Below the pieces are notes generated by a model, which saw only the letters and a program-made list of their open reading frames with translations, was not told where the DNA came from and did no database searches. A program made the position numbers and the translations under genes. Positions 45,341 through 54,477 of a stretch of 64,000 bases of DNA are shown here, one piece after another. The DNA comes from Legionella sp. (GTDB taxonomy: Bacteria > Pseudomonadota > Gammaproteobacteria > Legionellales > Legionellaceae): assembly GCA_031291115.1 (NCBI GenBank), contig JARLJQ010000012.1:1-64000 (forward strand). The letters run 5' to 3'. Within the stretch, counting starts at the first letter, position 1, and each line of letters begins with the position of its first letter.

Positions 45341-45484
45341 TTACATCAAAAACATTCGTACACAAATATATAAAACAGTCATACCGATTACAGGGATAAT
45401 CACAAAGCCTAAAAATAAATGGATCTGAATTCTGTTTTCCGATGAGGCACGATAATATTTCTTGAGCTTTCTGAGAAGGTTCAT
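45341..45484 (-). CDS. 47-residue membrane peptide, NapE/TorE-like
   Basis: From the ATG at 45484, with AGGAG 8 bases upstream, the frame gives MNLLRKLKKYYRASSENRIQ and then one long membrane helix (LFLGFVIIPVIGMTVLYICV). The order basic start, FLF/LFLG, VIIPVIG, single helix is like the NapE/TorE family of small proteins found with periplasmic oxidoreductases. No nap or tor genes lie here. It is 100 bases downstream of putA on the same strand, so it may be a small partner of a membrane-bound dehydrogenase. Confidence 0.6.
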   Translation of the reverse strand: MNLLRKLKKYYRASSENRIQIHLFLGFVIIPVIGMTVLYICVRMFLM

Positions 45485-45584
45485 TGTGCGAACTCCTGTT
45501 GTCTTGCATTGTATGTTCTGTTCATCCCTAACAAATAGGCTCACTGTCTATAAAAGCCAACGAGCCTAAGTCTTACTACCTGAA

Positions 45585-48500
45585 TCAATCAGGTAAGGAC
45601 ATCAAGCTTGCATTACCACCAGCAGCGGTTGTATCTACGGTGTAAGTACGTTCGTGGCATAATCGTACCAAGTAATTAGGTCCGCCTGCTTTAGGCCCTG
45701 TACCTGATAAACCTTCTCCACCAAAGGGTTGCAAACCAACTACAGCGCCTGTCATATTACGATTTACATAGCAGTTACCTGCATGAACACGTTGCCTGAT
45801 GTATTCTACTGTTTCAGTAATTCGGCTGTGTATTCCCAAGGTTAAACCATAACCTGCGCCATTAATCTGGTCGATTACTTTATCAAGATGCTTTCTCTTA
45901 AATGGAATCACATGCAATATAGGACCAAATACTTCTTTTTCCAAAGCATTAATGTTGTCAATTGCAATCGCTGTCGGAGGCATGAAATACCCTGAGTCCA
46001 GAGACTCATCTAATTGGCATTGGTACAGTATTTCATGGCGTTTTTTCATGTCACTTACATGACTCGTTAATACAGACAATGCAATTTCATCGATCACTGG
46101 GCCCACGTCAGTAACCAACCACTGTGGTTCACCAATAACAAGCTCCGCCATAGCACCTTTTAATAGCTCAACTGCACGTGGATATACTTCCTCTTGCACA
46201 AACAAGACACGCAATGCCGAGCAACGCTGTCCAGCGCTTCCAAAAGCGGAGTTCACTGCATCAACGACTACTTGTTCCAACAAAGCAGAAGAGTCCACTA
46301 TCATAGCATTTTGGCCGCCTGTTTCTGCGATCAATGGAATAATCTCGCCACCACGTGTTGCCAAAGTATGATTGATTGTATTAGCAGTATCAGTAGAACC
46401 AGTAAACAGTACGGCTTTAATTCGTTGATCAGCAACTAATGCAGCTCCAATGGTCGCACCATCTCCTGGAAGAAGTTGCACTGCTCCAGCAGGAACACCC
46501 GCTTGATGCATTAATTTCACCGCCAAAGCGGCGATTAAAGGGGTTTGTTCTGCAGGTTTTGCAATAACGCAATTTCCAGTAGCTAAGGACGCAACTACTT
46601 GACCAGAAAAAATAGCTAAAGGAAAGTTCCATGGGCTAATACAAAGTACTGTGCCACGAGGATGCAGGCTTAATTCGTTTAATTCACCCGTATAACCGGT
46701 TAAACGTGTTGGATTGGCCATCAGTTGTTGTGACATAACGGCGTAATAACGACAAAAATCAACTGCTTCACGAAGTTCGGCAATGCCGTCATTTAATGTT
46801 TTTCCTGCTTCATAAGTAGCTAAAGCTAAAAACTCAGCACGGTTTGCTTCTAATAAGTCTGCAAAACGATTAAGACAGGCTGCGCGCTCTTCCACGGCAA
46901 CACCAGACCAAAGTGGAAATGCTTTAGCTGCAGCGGTTAACGCCTTTTCAACATCATCTAAGGTAGCATTTTGTACTGTACCTACAACACGCTCAGTTTT
47001 CTGAGGTGAGTTTACTTTTTGTTGTTCCGCTTTAGACGCTGAAGCTCCAACAACCATTGGGCCAGCAGTCCATTGGCCGACTTTGATTTGTGCCAATTCT
47101 TGTTGCAATAATGCCGTCTCGTGACGATTGCTGAAATCAAAACCTTTTGAATTTTTTCTAGCAGGCTCAAATAAATCTTTGGGTAAAGGAATATTCTTAT
47201 TCATTTTACTTAATAAAGACTTAGCCTGATGTACCGGATCGGCAACCAAAGCGCTAATAGGTGCATTGTCATCAACAATACGGTTAACAAAAGAAGAGTT
47301 AGCCCCGTTTTCTAATAGACGACGAACTAAATAAGGAAGTAAATCTTCATGACTTCCTACTGGAGCATAAATACGGCAGGCGATTCCATGCTTCTCTGCT
47401 GGAACTACTTGTTGGTACAGCTCATTCCCCATGCCATGTAAGCATTGGAATTCAAAATCACGGTAATCGCCAGTAATATTTAAGATCATCGCGACCGAAT
47501 AAGCATTATGCGTTGCAAATTGAGGATAAATGGCATCAGTCATAGTCAGGATTTTTTTAGCGCAAGCCTGGAATGACACATCAGTAAATACTTTTCGAGT
47601 AAATACCGCATACTCAGACAAGCCTTGCATTTGCGATTTTTTGATTTCGCTATCCCAATACGCCCCTTTAATTAAACGCACCATCATGCGACGATTTGTA
47701 CTGCGTGCTAAATCAGCGACCCAATCCAGAACATAAAATGCTCTTTTTTGATAGGATTGCAGTGCCAGACCAAAACCATTCCAGCCCTCAAGGCTATCGT
47801 CTTTAAATACAGACTCCATTACATCTAATGACAAATCCAAACGCTCGGACTCTTCAGCATCAACGGTTAAACCAATACCGTAATTTTTTGCCAAAAGTGC
47901 AAGCTCTAAAAGTTTAGGTGGTAACTCTTCCATCACGCGTTCGTATTGGCTTTCATTATATCGAGGATGTAATGCGGAAAGTTTTATAGAAATACCCGCA
48001 CGTTTATAGACATCTGAATTCTTATCAGCAGCTTCACCAATGGTTTCAATTGCTTTTTTATAAGCAGCAAAATAACGTGTAGCATCTACAGATGTTAATG
48101 CAGCCTCGCCTAACATATCATAAGAATAACGATAGCCTTGTGCTTCTTTCTTTTTCGCGCGCGTTAAAGCTTCACTAATGGTGCGCCCCATAACAAACTG
48201 CTTGCTCATAATCCGCATCGCTTTATCAACAGCTGTTCTGACAACGGCTTCGCTACTGCGATTTACGAGTTTCATCAATGATTTTGATACAGTTGTTTGG
48301 GCTTTCTCAGGAGTAAGTACTTTTCCTGTAAGCATCAAAGCCCAGGTAGTTGCATTCACAAAGAAGGAATCACTTTGCCCAATATGAGATTTCCAATCAC
48401 CACCAGCAAGCTTGTCTTTAATAAGATTATCTATAGTTGCGCTGTCAGGAACACGTAATAAAGCCTCAGCCAGGCACATTAATGCAATGCCTTCTTCGCT

Positions 48501-48731
48501 GGATAATGCATATTCTGTCAAAAAGGAATCAATGCCTGTACTCTTTTTACGCTCAGAGCGTACCGATTCAACTAATTTTGTGGCGCTGGATTTGATAGCC
48601 GCTAAATGCTTCTGATCTAAATCTGCTTTGTCACAAAGTTCTGTTATCAAGGACAACTCATCAATACGATAAACGTGATTGATAGCAGCTCGTATCCCAC
48701 CTGGTAATTGCATCGTCTGCTTTTCAAGCAT
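45585..48731 (-). CDS. putA: Bifunctional proline dehydrogenase / delta-1-pyrroline-5-carboxylate dehydrogenase
   Basis: 1048 residues from the ATG at 48731 (GGAG 8 bases upstream). The FAD-binding proline dehydrogenase barrel spans ~130-520 (RMMVRLIKGAYWDSEIK, residues binding substrate), and the NAD-dependent aldehyde dehydrogenase ~560-1030, with Glu in LIAETGGQNAMIVDSS and Cys in GSAGQRCSALRVLF. It converts proline to glutamate, feeding electrons to quinone. The ribbon-helix-helix DNA-binding domain of E. coli PutA is absent, so this is an enzyme-only form and not its own repressor. Confidence 0.96.
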   Translation of the reverse strand: MLEKQTMQLPGGIRAAINHVYRIDELSLITELCDKADLDQKHLAAIKSSATKLVESVRSERKKSTGIDSFLTEYALSSEEGIALMCLAEALLRVPDSATIDNLIKDKLAGGDWKSHIGQSDSFFVNATTWALMLTGKVLTPEKAQTTVSKSLMKLVNRSSEAVVRTAVDKAMRIMSKQFVMGRTISEALTRAKKKEAQGYRYSYDMLGEAALTSVDATRYFAAYKKAIETIGEAADKNSDVYKRAGISIKLSALHPRYNESQYERVMEELPPKLLELALLAKNYGIGLTVDAEESERLDLSLDVMESVFKDDSLEGWNGFGLALQSYQKRAFYVLDWVADLARSTNRRMMVRLIKGAYWDSEIKKSQMQGLSEYAVFTRKVFTDVSFQACAKKILTMTDAIYPQFATHNAYSVAMILNITGDYRDFEFQCLHGMGNELYQQVVPAEKHGIACRIYAPVGSHEDLLPYLVRRLLENGANSSFVNRIVDDNAPISALVADPVHQAKSLLSKMNKNIPLPKDLFEPARKNSKGFDFSNRHETALLQQELAQIKVGQWTAGPMVVGASASKAEQQKVNSPQKTERVVGTVQNATLDDVEKALTAAAKAFPLWSGVAVEERAACLNRFADLLEANRAEFLALATYEAGKTLNDGIAELREAVDFCRYYAVMSQQLMANPTRLTGYTGELNELSLHPRGTVLCISPWNFPLAIFSGQVVASLATGNCVIAKPAEQTPLIAALAVKLMHQAGVPAGAVQLLPGDGATIGAALVADQRIKAVLFTGSTDTANTINHTLATRGGEIIPLIAETGGQNAMIVDSSALLEQVVVDAVNSAFGSAGQRCSALRVLFVQEEVYPRAVELLKGAMAELVIGEPQWLVTDVGPVIDEIALSVLTSHVSDMKKRHEILYQCQLDESLDSGYFMPPTAIAIDNINALEKEVFGPILHVIPFKRKHLDKVIDQINGAGYGLTLGIHSRITETVEYIRQRVHAGNCYVNRNMTGAVVGLQPFGGEGLSGTGPKAGGPNYLVRLCHERTYTVDTTAAGGNASLMSLPD

Positions 48732-49135
48732 AGTATTCTCCGAACTAAAAATATAACAACGGAGCATCATAGTTTAGCCCCGTGTAAAATGGAATGATTC
48801 ACTTAAATTTTTATGGCATTATATGATAAAAACCGACATCAACAAAGGAATATGAACTTCATTTCAATGTAAGAATTGTGTAAATTATGGACAAATATAG
48901 TTTATTTTGTTCGCTTTGGCGTATTAATTGCTCTATAAATAGATCAATATTTGAACAATAAGAACAGGGATTGGCATATATTATTTTTTGCGTTTTCATA
49001 AGCTCTTGAATAAAGTAATATTCCTCCATTATGGTCAATGAAAGATCTTATAATTTTACAATTGCCTCAATTGTTAATATAATCACCTTTTTTCAATGAC
49101 CAATAACGGTGATTTTACAAGAAGACAGGAGCAGT
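48732..49135. other. Intergenic region between divergent putA and the L,D-transpeptidase-like gene
   Basis: About 400 AT-rich bases that must hold the promoters of both divergent genes. I see no open frame, RNA gene or repeat. AT-rich hexamers are too many for a safe promoter call. Confidence 0.5.
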
Positions 49136-49816
49136 ATGAATACCCTATTAACTCTAATATCAACCGTAATATTAACAAGCAATATCACATCCAGCAGCAT
49201 TTCCTTTGCGAAGTCTGGAACCGATATAACTACCAAGCTTCAACACTTGGGTAACAAAGCACCACAGTTAAACAGAAACGTATTAAAGCTCGCTTTAACA
49301 GCCTATGGCAATGCCAACAAAACAGGTGAAGTAAAAAAGCAAGTACTTACTGTAATTGATTATTCACTACCTTCAAACAAAGAACGTATGTGGGTATTTG
49401 ATATGCGCAGCGAACGCCTACTCTATAATACTTATGTAGCTCATGGTAGAAACTCAGGCTCCAATAATACACCGAGTCACTTTTCAAATACTCAATCAAG
49501 TAAGCAATCAAGTCTTGGTACCTATATTACCAAAGATACTTACATTGGACACAAAGGTTATTCATTAAATTTAGAAGGTTTGGATAAAGGCTTTAATGAT
49601 AATGCTTATGAGCGCCGCGTGGTAGTTCATGGTGCATGGTATGTAGATCCTGATTTTATTAAAAAATCGGGGCGTGCAGGTTTATCCTGGGGATGTCCTG
49701 CAATTTCTCAAGCTTTAGCAAAGCCTGTAATTAATACCATCAAGAATGGTTCAGTAATCTTTGCCTATTTCCCTGACAAGAAATTTTTATCAAACTCTGG
49801 CTACTTAGTCGGTTAA
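49136..49816 (+). CDS. L,D-transpeptidase-like secreted protein (YkuD_2 type)
   Basis: 226 residues. A signal peptide is followed by QVLTVIDYSLPSNKERMWVF, KDTYIGHKGYSLNLEGLDKG, VVHGAWYV and GLSWGCPAIS. The HGAWY...SWGCPA motif carries the catalytic His and Cys of the murein L,D-transpeptidase-like PF13645 family. It should act in the periplasm on peptidoglycan crosslinks or on lipoprotein attachment. AGGAG sits 4-6 bases before the ATG at 49136; the ATG at 49109 is rejected. A strong terminator follows. Confidence 0.9.
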   Translation: MNTLLTLISTVILTSNITSSSISFAKSGTDITTKLQHLGNKAPQLNRNVLKLALTAYGNANKTGEVKKQVLTVIDYSLPSNKERMWVFDMRSERLLYNTYVAHGRNSGSNNTPSHFSNTQSSKQSSLGTYITKDTYIGHKGYSLNLEGLDKGFNDNAYERRVVVHGAWYVDPDFIKKSGRAGLSWGCPAISQALAKPVINTIKNGSVIFAYFPDKKFLSNSGYLVG

Positions 49817-49839
49817 GTATTAAATTTTTCCCAATAAAA

Positions 49840-49863
49840 AAGCCAAGGTAAAACCTTGGCTTT
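49840..49863 (+). terminator. Rho-independent terminator
   Basis: AAGCCAAGGT pairs perfectly with ACCTTGGCTT around AAA, then TTTTC. It lies about 24 bases past the L,D-transpeptidase-like gene. Confidence 0.9.
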
Positions 49864-50097
49864 TCGCAGCCATCCATATAAGAACCGTCCAGTCCTTATA
49901 AATGTCATCCCTGACACAATCAATTCCATTTGATTCTAATTCCATTTACAAGACTTACAATCCGTATAAGTCATGTATAGAATTTAGCACAGAATAGAAG
50001 AAATTCAAGGGACAAAAAATATTAAAAAATGATGACCTAATTAATGTTCAATATTAATTGTTGTTGAATATGTATTAAAAACAACAAGTTAATTTTT

Positions 50098-50277
50098 ATG
50101 AATAATTCAAAAAATGATAAGCTAGCAGTTTTCTCAATCAACATTGAGATATTTCTTACAAAACGCAGAGGTTTATTGGATGATTTGATCAAAATTAAAA
50201 CTCATTATATTGGTACTATTTTACTGAATAGTTTGATTATGTCATTGAATGTGGTAGCTTATTCGGCAAATAGATAA
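50098..50277 (+). CDS. Possible 59-residue protein
   Basis: An open frame begins MNNSKNDKLAVFSINIEIFL and ends VVAYSANR, 14 bases before the ProQ-like gene on the same strand. It has a hydrophobic segment near the end (GTILLNSLIMSLNVVAY). There is no clear ribosome binding site, so it may be chance or leader-like translation upstream of the ProQ-like gene. Confidence 0.25.
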   Translation: MNNSKNDKLAVFSINIEIFLTKRRGLLDDLIKIKTHYIGTILLNSLIMSLNVVAYSANR

Positions 50278-50291
50278 CGCTTTAGAGCAAA

Positions 50292-50678
50292 ATGATGGAT
50301 AAGCAACAATTAACTGCAGTAAAAAAAGATAAATTACAAATTATAGATTGGCTCATAGAGCACTTCCCGAACGCTTTCTTCAAAAAAGGCAACCAAATAA
50401 AACCACTGAAAATTGGGATATTTGATGACATTATTGATTTCTATGAACGCCTGGACTCACCTCCCTTTAGTAAAAAATCACTGCGAGAAGCGTTAAGCTA
50501 CTACAGCGCCTCTCCTGCTTATTTAACGTGTCAAAAAGAAAATGTGGCGCGAGTGGATATTTATGGTAATGAAATAGATATGGTCACAGCTGATCAAGCC
50601 AAGTATGCGTACCAGCGATATCAAGAGCGTTATAATAAAAGGAAAGATGCGGAGAAGATTACAACGTCACGGGGTTAA
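50292..50678 (+). CDS. Minimal ProQ/FinO-domain RNA chaperone
   Basis: 128 residues, just the FinO fold without the Tudor-like C-terminus of E. coli ProQ. Signatures: LIEHFPNAFF, IKPLKIGIFDDI, SKKSLREALSYYSASPAYLTC, and NVARVDIYGN. These proteins bind structured 3' ends of mRNAs and sRNAs. L. pneumophila has several, among them RocC (competence repressor) and Lpp1663, a minimal ProQ of about this size which this one most resembles from memory. It stands alone. Two ATGs (50292 and 50295) are equivalent. Confidence 0.9.
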   Translation: MMDKQQLTAVKKDKLQIIDWLIEHFPNAFFKKGNQIKPLKIGIFDDIIDFYERLDSPPFSKKSLREALSYYSASPAYLTCQKENVARVDIYGNEIDMVTADQAKYAYQRYQERYNKRKDAEKITTSRG

Positions 50679-50814
50679 TACAGCTCTTTCTACAATTATG
50701 AAGGTTATACCGAGGGTTTAACCTCATTGTTATGCCTCAACGGATGTGCAGACAGCTTCATAATTTTTGTGGCGATCCCATCAGCGAATGAACTCAGAGT
50801 CGAATGACATTAAG

Positions 50815-51005
50815 TTAACGCCAGTTCTGGATAAGGTAGTCATTAGATCCAGGCTCTACCTTGACCCGTTCGCGCCGTCTCGAAGCATCTGCGTCAAGAC
50901 TATAACCTTGTGTGAATGCTTCGAGACGGCGTAAACGCCTCCTCAGCACGAACGGTTTTGTGGTGGGAGATGGATCTTGTGCCTCTTATCCAGAACTGGC
51001 GTTAA
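50815..51005. repeat. Nested palindromic element, about 190 bp
   Basis: Outer arms TTAACGCCAGTTCTGGATAAG (21 bases, shown as its ends TTAACGCCAG and CTGGATAAG) at 50815-50835 and the exact complement at 50985-51005. The core is the CCGTTCG / GAAGCAT palindrome in inverted orientation relative to 21407, and its left part has lost about 14 bases (CCCGTTCGCGCCGTCTCG). It lies in a 470-base gap downstream of the ProQ-like gene. Confidence 0.85.
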
Positions 51006-51028
51006 GTTAAGCCTTTCTTCCTAGAGCG

Positions 51029-51056
51029 TCGTCCCGAGGCTTGTCCGCAGGACGAC
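51029..51056. repeat. Hairpin repeat, GTCGTCC family
   Basis: GTCGTCC and GGACGAC pair around CGAGGCTTGTCCGC-like sequence, related to 21304-21350 and 14110-14142. Confidence 0.55.
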
Positions 51057-51146
51057 AGGGTAAGGAGTAAGATTCATTAATTTAGTGCCATTCGGCTCAG
51101 AACAATTTGATAGGAGGTCCTTCGACTACGCTCAGGGGCAGCCCAA

Positions 51147-51842
51147 TTAATTTTTTAAAGCAAGAAGGTAATTTACCTGTACATCAGAACTTAACGACGC
51201 ACTTCGTAAAATCGGATTGTAATTCATACCATTCATATGAACCAAACTAAAACCAAAGGAACGAGCCATCGCGGTCAATTCACTGGGCTTTATAAACTTA
51301 TTATAATCATGAGTCTGTCTGGGTAATAAATTAAGCACGTATTCTGCAGCAATAATAGCACTTGCATAAGCTTTTAAAGTTCTGCTGATGGTTGATAGGA
51401 ACAAAAAGCCATCTGGTTTTAGCAATCGTTGGCAATGCTCTAATACAAGCTCAGGATGTTCAACATGCTCCAACATTTCCATGCAGGTTATTACGTCGTA
51501 ATGAGCGTCTTTGTACGTTTCAACAGGAGTACAAAAATACTCTATAGCTAAATCATTCTTAATAGCGTGTTCCTTGGCTGTTGCAATAGCTTCTGACTCA
51601 GCATCAATACCAGTCACCTTCGCACCAAATTTCGCCATTGCTTCACACAAAATACCGCCACCGCAACCAATATCCAAAACACTTAAACCGTCCAACGAAA
51701 CCTGCTGCTTAATAAACTCAAGACGCGTTCCATTAATATCATGCAGAGTTTTCAATGGGCCTTCAGTATCCCACCATTGCTGCGCATGCTGAGCAAATTT
51801 AGTTACTTCTTCAGCATTAATTGTTGATTTATTCTTCGTCAT
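51147..51842 (-). CDS. ubiG: Ubiquinone biosynthesis O-methyltransferase UbiG
   Basis: 231 residues. SAM motif I is LDIGCGGGILCEAMAKFGA, followed by GIDAESEAI (motif post-I) and the UbiG blocks VEHPELVLEHCQRLLKPDG and HDYNKFIKPSEL. It performs both O-methylations of ubiquinone. I chose the ATG at 51842, which places the family start TINAEEVTKFAQHAQQWWD near the N-terminus. It overlaps the upstream UDG-like gene by 14 bases, hence coupled. Confidence 0.95.
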   Translation of the reverse strand: MTKNKSTINAEEVTKFAQHAQQWWDTEGPLKTLHDINGTRLEFIKQQVSLDGLSVLDIGCGGGILCEAMAKFGAKVTGIDAESEAIATAKEHAIKNDLAIEYFCTPVETYKDAHYDVITCMEMLEHVEHPELVLEHCQRLLKPDGFLFLSTISRTLKAYASAIIAAEYVLNLLPRQTHDYNKFIKPSELTAMARSFGFSLVHMNGMNYNPILRSASLSSDVQVNYLLALKN

Positions 51843-52554
51843 AGTGCAATAAGTCCAGAGGTTTAAAAAATTCAATCACGCGTGGATTGGTTATAAAACT
51901 AATATTATAAGGATGTTCAGCTACCAATCCCACTGATAATTGATCCTGAGGAATTGTTTCGGCAATTTTACCAAACAAGATCAGCTGAATATCGGGTTTT
52001 ACTAAAGCCAGTTGCTGCAGAATACTCTGCATAAATGGCTTCCAATGACGCGCATGGAAAGGGACCTTACCCTCACTGTAAACCAAAGTAGCATTAAGTA
52101 ATAAAATACCTTTATCCATCATTCCAAGGAATAATTGCTCTGCAGTTTGAACTAAACCATGCTTATCAAGCCGTGCTATAGATTCTTGCGATGTATCATC
52201 AGCTTCTAAATCACCGCGCGCAACCAGCATCATTTTTATCCAGTTTCGCAATGAAGTCGCCCTATTTACAGCAGTACTCAAACCTTTGGTACTCCACAGA
52301 CTATCTACTGCATTATCCCAAAAAGCATATCCATTAGCAGAAGCTGTACGTGGGTAAGGAGACTCACCTACCAATAGGTATTTGGTTTCAGAAAGAGGCA
52401 AACTAAATGCAGCATATAAATGAGCGTTCTCGGGCAGCCAATTATCCGCAGCACTTAATTGTTGCAAATAATCCTTATCCATTGTTTCCAAAGCATTAAC
52501 CAAGATCTGATGCCAATCGGAATGACACCTATCCAAACAAACATAACTTGTCAC
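51829..52554 (-). CDS. Uracil-DNA glycosylase-fold protein with altered catalytic loop
   Basis: 241 residues. Order of blocks follows family 1 UDG: LLVGESPYP in place of the water-activating GQDPYH loop, LLLNATLV for LLLNTVLTV, WKPFMQSILQQL, LILFGKIA, and AEHPYN in place of the HPSPLS loop. The catalytic Asp of GQDPYH is replaced by Ser and the His by Pro, while the His of the second loop remains. It may be a glycosylase with changed specificity or a non-catalytic DNA binder. It overlaps ubiG by 14 bases. Confidence 0.72.
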   Translation of the reverse strand: MTSYVCLDRCHSDWHQILVNALETMDKDYLQQLSAADNWLPENAHLYAAFSLPLSETKYLLVGESPYPRTASANGYAFWDNAVDSLWSTKGLSTAVNRATSLRNWIKMMLVARGDLEADDTSQESIARLDKHGLVQTAEQLFLGMMDKGILLLNATLVYSEGKVPFHARHWKPFMQSILQQLALVKPDIQLILFGKIAETIPQDQLSVGLVAEHPYNISFITNPRVIEFFKPLDLLHYDEE

Positions 52555-52740
52555 ATCTCAACCTTAAACGATACTTAAAGAAAAAACCAAAACACTTCCA
52601 TTGCGTTGTAATTATTACTACAATGACTCAAACTTAAGCAATCAAGATTGGATGCATGGCTCAAAACAATACATTATCAAACGATTCGATGCACAATCGT
52701 AACTGCTATGCTTATTTTCTTCAATTAAAACCACCAATTA

Positions 52741-53079
52741 ATGACGCAATTATTGCCCTTTACCTCAATTTGCAAAGCGATAGCACTTACTTCACGATTA
52801 ATTTCAGAGCCATCACCAGAATTAATCCAAAACTACAAAAATCTGACTGTGGAATTACGCATAAAACATCCTGTCTTAATGGCCATTTATGGTGCGATGC
52901 AAATGTTATTAGGTATCGTCCTGCTCCTCCCAACCTTTGGGTACTCTAAAAACATTGTTACTCAAGGTCTAGCCACAAGCAAAGCAAGCTTTTTTACCAG
53001 TCAACGTGCTGTTTTAAGCAATGAAATGCTGGATTTTGCAGTAACAAGGCAAGCGGATATCCCAGTTCATACTTTCTGA
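52741..53079 (+). CDS. Short membrane protein, uncertain, perhaps truncated
   Basis: 112 residues. One hydrophobic segment (AIYGAMQMLLGIVLLLPTFG) in the middle; charged helical flank before it (SPELIQNYKNLTVELRIKHP). No ribosome binding site precedes the ATG, and the frame overlaps another open frame (52656-52949) that starts with a better context. The two may be pieces of one gene broken by a frameshift. The helix-plus-membrane layout resembles the other orphans here. Confidence 0.45.
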   Translation: MTQLLPFTSICKAIALTSRLISEPSPELIQNYKNLTVELRIKHPVLMAIYGAMQMLLGIVLLLPTFGYSKNIVTQGLATSKASFFTSQRAVLSNEMLDFAVTRQADIPVHTF

Positions 53080-53214
53080 GATGAAGAACGGCCTGCATAG
53101 AAAAAACGGCACTTATTACTATAAATTCATTAAAATAAATTTTTTACTTGCTTATCAGAAGCGTTGTGGTTAAAAATAGAAATTACAGAGAGTTTCTTAA
53201 ACAAAGGAGCGATT

Positions 53215-54393
53215 ATGAGTGCCACAGAAGCAGACGTTGCCGGGAAAATGTCCAGTTCCCAAAAATCTGACCCTGAACGTGCTACAACCAATCCTGAAAA
53301 AGGACAAACACCGGTAGTACTTAATCCAAATGAAACTGTAACGGAAACCGATTTAAAAAAACTCAGAGAAGATCTGAGTAATGTTATTGATAAAATTCAT
53401 CAAAACCCAAGCATGATTCAGGGATTAACACGTTCTTGGGATCACCTCACCTGGTGGGAAAAAATTGCCGGCGGAGTTGCAGTATCGGGCCCTACTTTAG
53501 CTGTAGGTCTTATTGCCAATATTGGTATATTAATGGCTATTGGTGGCGTAAGCGCCGCTACCTACGTTGTAGGTGGGGCCCTTCTTGAAGACCATGCTTT
53601 TCACTCTAAAATTATGGAAGAAAATGTAAAAAAAGGTGTAATGGCCATATCAGATACACTTATTGCAACTATTGGTGAATTAACCAGTATTTGTCAAAGA
53701 CTTGAACTTCTGGTTCTAAGTTATCAGAAAGAAAATCAACTGCTTACAGAGAATGTTAATGCATTCTCTATTGAAGTAAATGGGTTGGTACATCAAATAG
53801 CCAGTTTCAGGCTCACAGAAGAACACCTGCGTACCGTGCAGCTAAAACAAGAACAGACACTGAAAGAGCTTCAAAGCGCTGTGGTTCTTGATAAAATTCT
53901 AATTGAAAAAAATCAAACCGCATTGAACGAAACTAAAATGGCACATGCAAAATGCATTGATCATCTCAATATACAAATAGACCGACTTACCGGAGCAAAA
54001 ACAGCGTTAGAGATGGATTATGAAAAAGCAAAAAACCTGGCGACTTCACTTGCACAAACAATCACTACTCTTGCAAGTGCTGAAGTCAATACTCCCAATA
54101 TTCAAAAATGGTTAAATAATTTGATCAAAAGTGAGCAGGAGAAGGCTAAGGAAAAGGTAATTAAGGATATTACTCAAATTACAGCTAAAGTTAAATCAGC
54201 ATTAACAGAAAAGCTTGGTTGCAATGAACACATTCAAGAAGAACAAAAAAAATTAATCATTCTATTAGAGCTATCAGCTACTAAAAAAACTCCAGCGAAT
54301 TTATTATGTACATTAGGTATTATGTCAAATGCTCCACCCAAAAAGAAATCAGACATAACTAATCTATGCACCGCTAATCCACTAACCATATAA
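53215..54393 (+). CDS. Coiled-coil membrane protein, effector-like
   Basis: 392 residues from the ATG at 53215, with AAAGGAG 5 bases upstream. Residues 1-75 are polar; two hydrophobic stretches at ~78-125 (IAGGVAVSGPTLAVGLIANI, ILMAIGGVSAATYVVGGAL) make a membrane hairpin; residues ~140-340 form a long coiled coil rich in Glu, Gln, Leu and Lys (VQLKQEQTLKELQSAVVLDK). The tail is Lys/Pro/Thr-rich. No family recognised. Coiled coils with hairpins are typical of Legionella proteins that contact host vesicles, but the box seen before other candidates is absent here. Confidence 0.75.
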   Translation: MSATEADVAGKMSSSQKSDPERATTNPEKGQTPVVLNPNETVTETDLKKLREDLSNVIDKIHQNPSMIQGLTRSWDHLTWWEKIAGGVAVSGPTLAVGLIANIGILMAIGGVSAATYVVGGALLEDHAFHSKIMEENVKKGVMAISDTLIATIGELTSICQRLELLVLSYQKENQLLTENVNAFSIEVNGLVHQIASFRLTEEHLRTVQLKQEQTLKELQSAVVLDKILIEKNQTALNETKMAHAKCIDHLNIQIDRLTGAKTALEMDYEKAKNLATSLAQTITTLASAEVNTPNIQKWLNNLIKSEQEKAKEKVIKDITQITAKVKSALTEKLGCNEHIQEEQKKLIILLELSATKKTPANLLCTLGIMSNAPPKKKSDITNLCTANPLTI

Positions 54394-54477
54394 GTGCTTG
54401 TGAGAATATTTGAATTAAAGTTGTGAGGCTTATCAATTTGAGCTATTGTTTGAAATTACGTGTTCGAGTAAAAAACT

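Noticed and set aside
45185..45373. 62-codon plus-strand frame
   Set aside because: Crosses the decayed palindrome and runs opposite the NapE-like gene; no coding signature.
52656..52949. 97-codon frame overlapping 52741-53079
   Set aside because: The product has no hydrophobic or domain signal after about residue 30; at most it is the N-terminal piece of a frameshifted gene.
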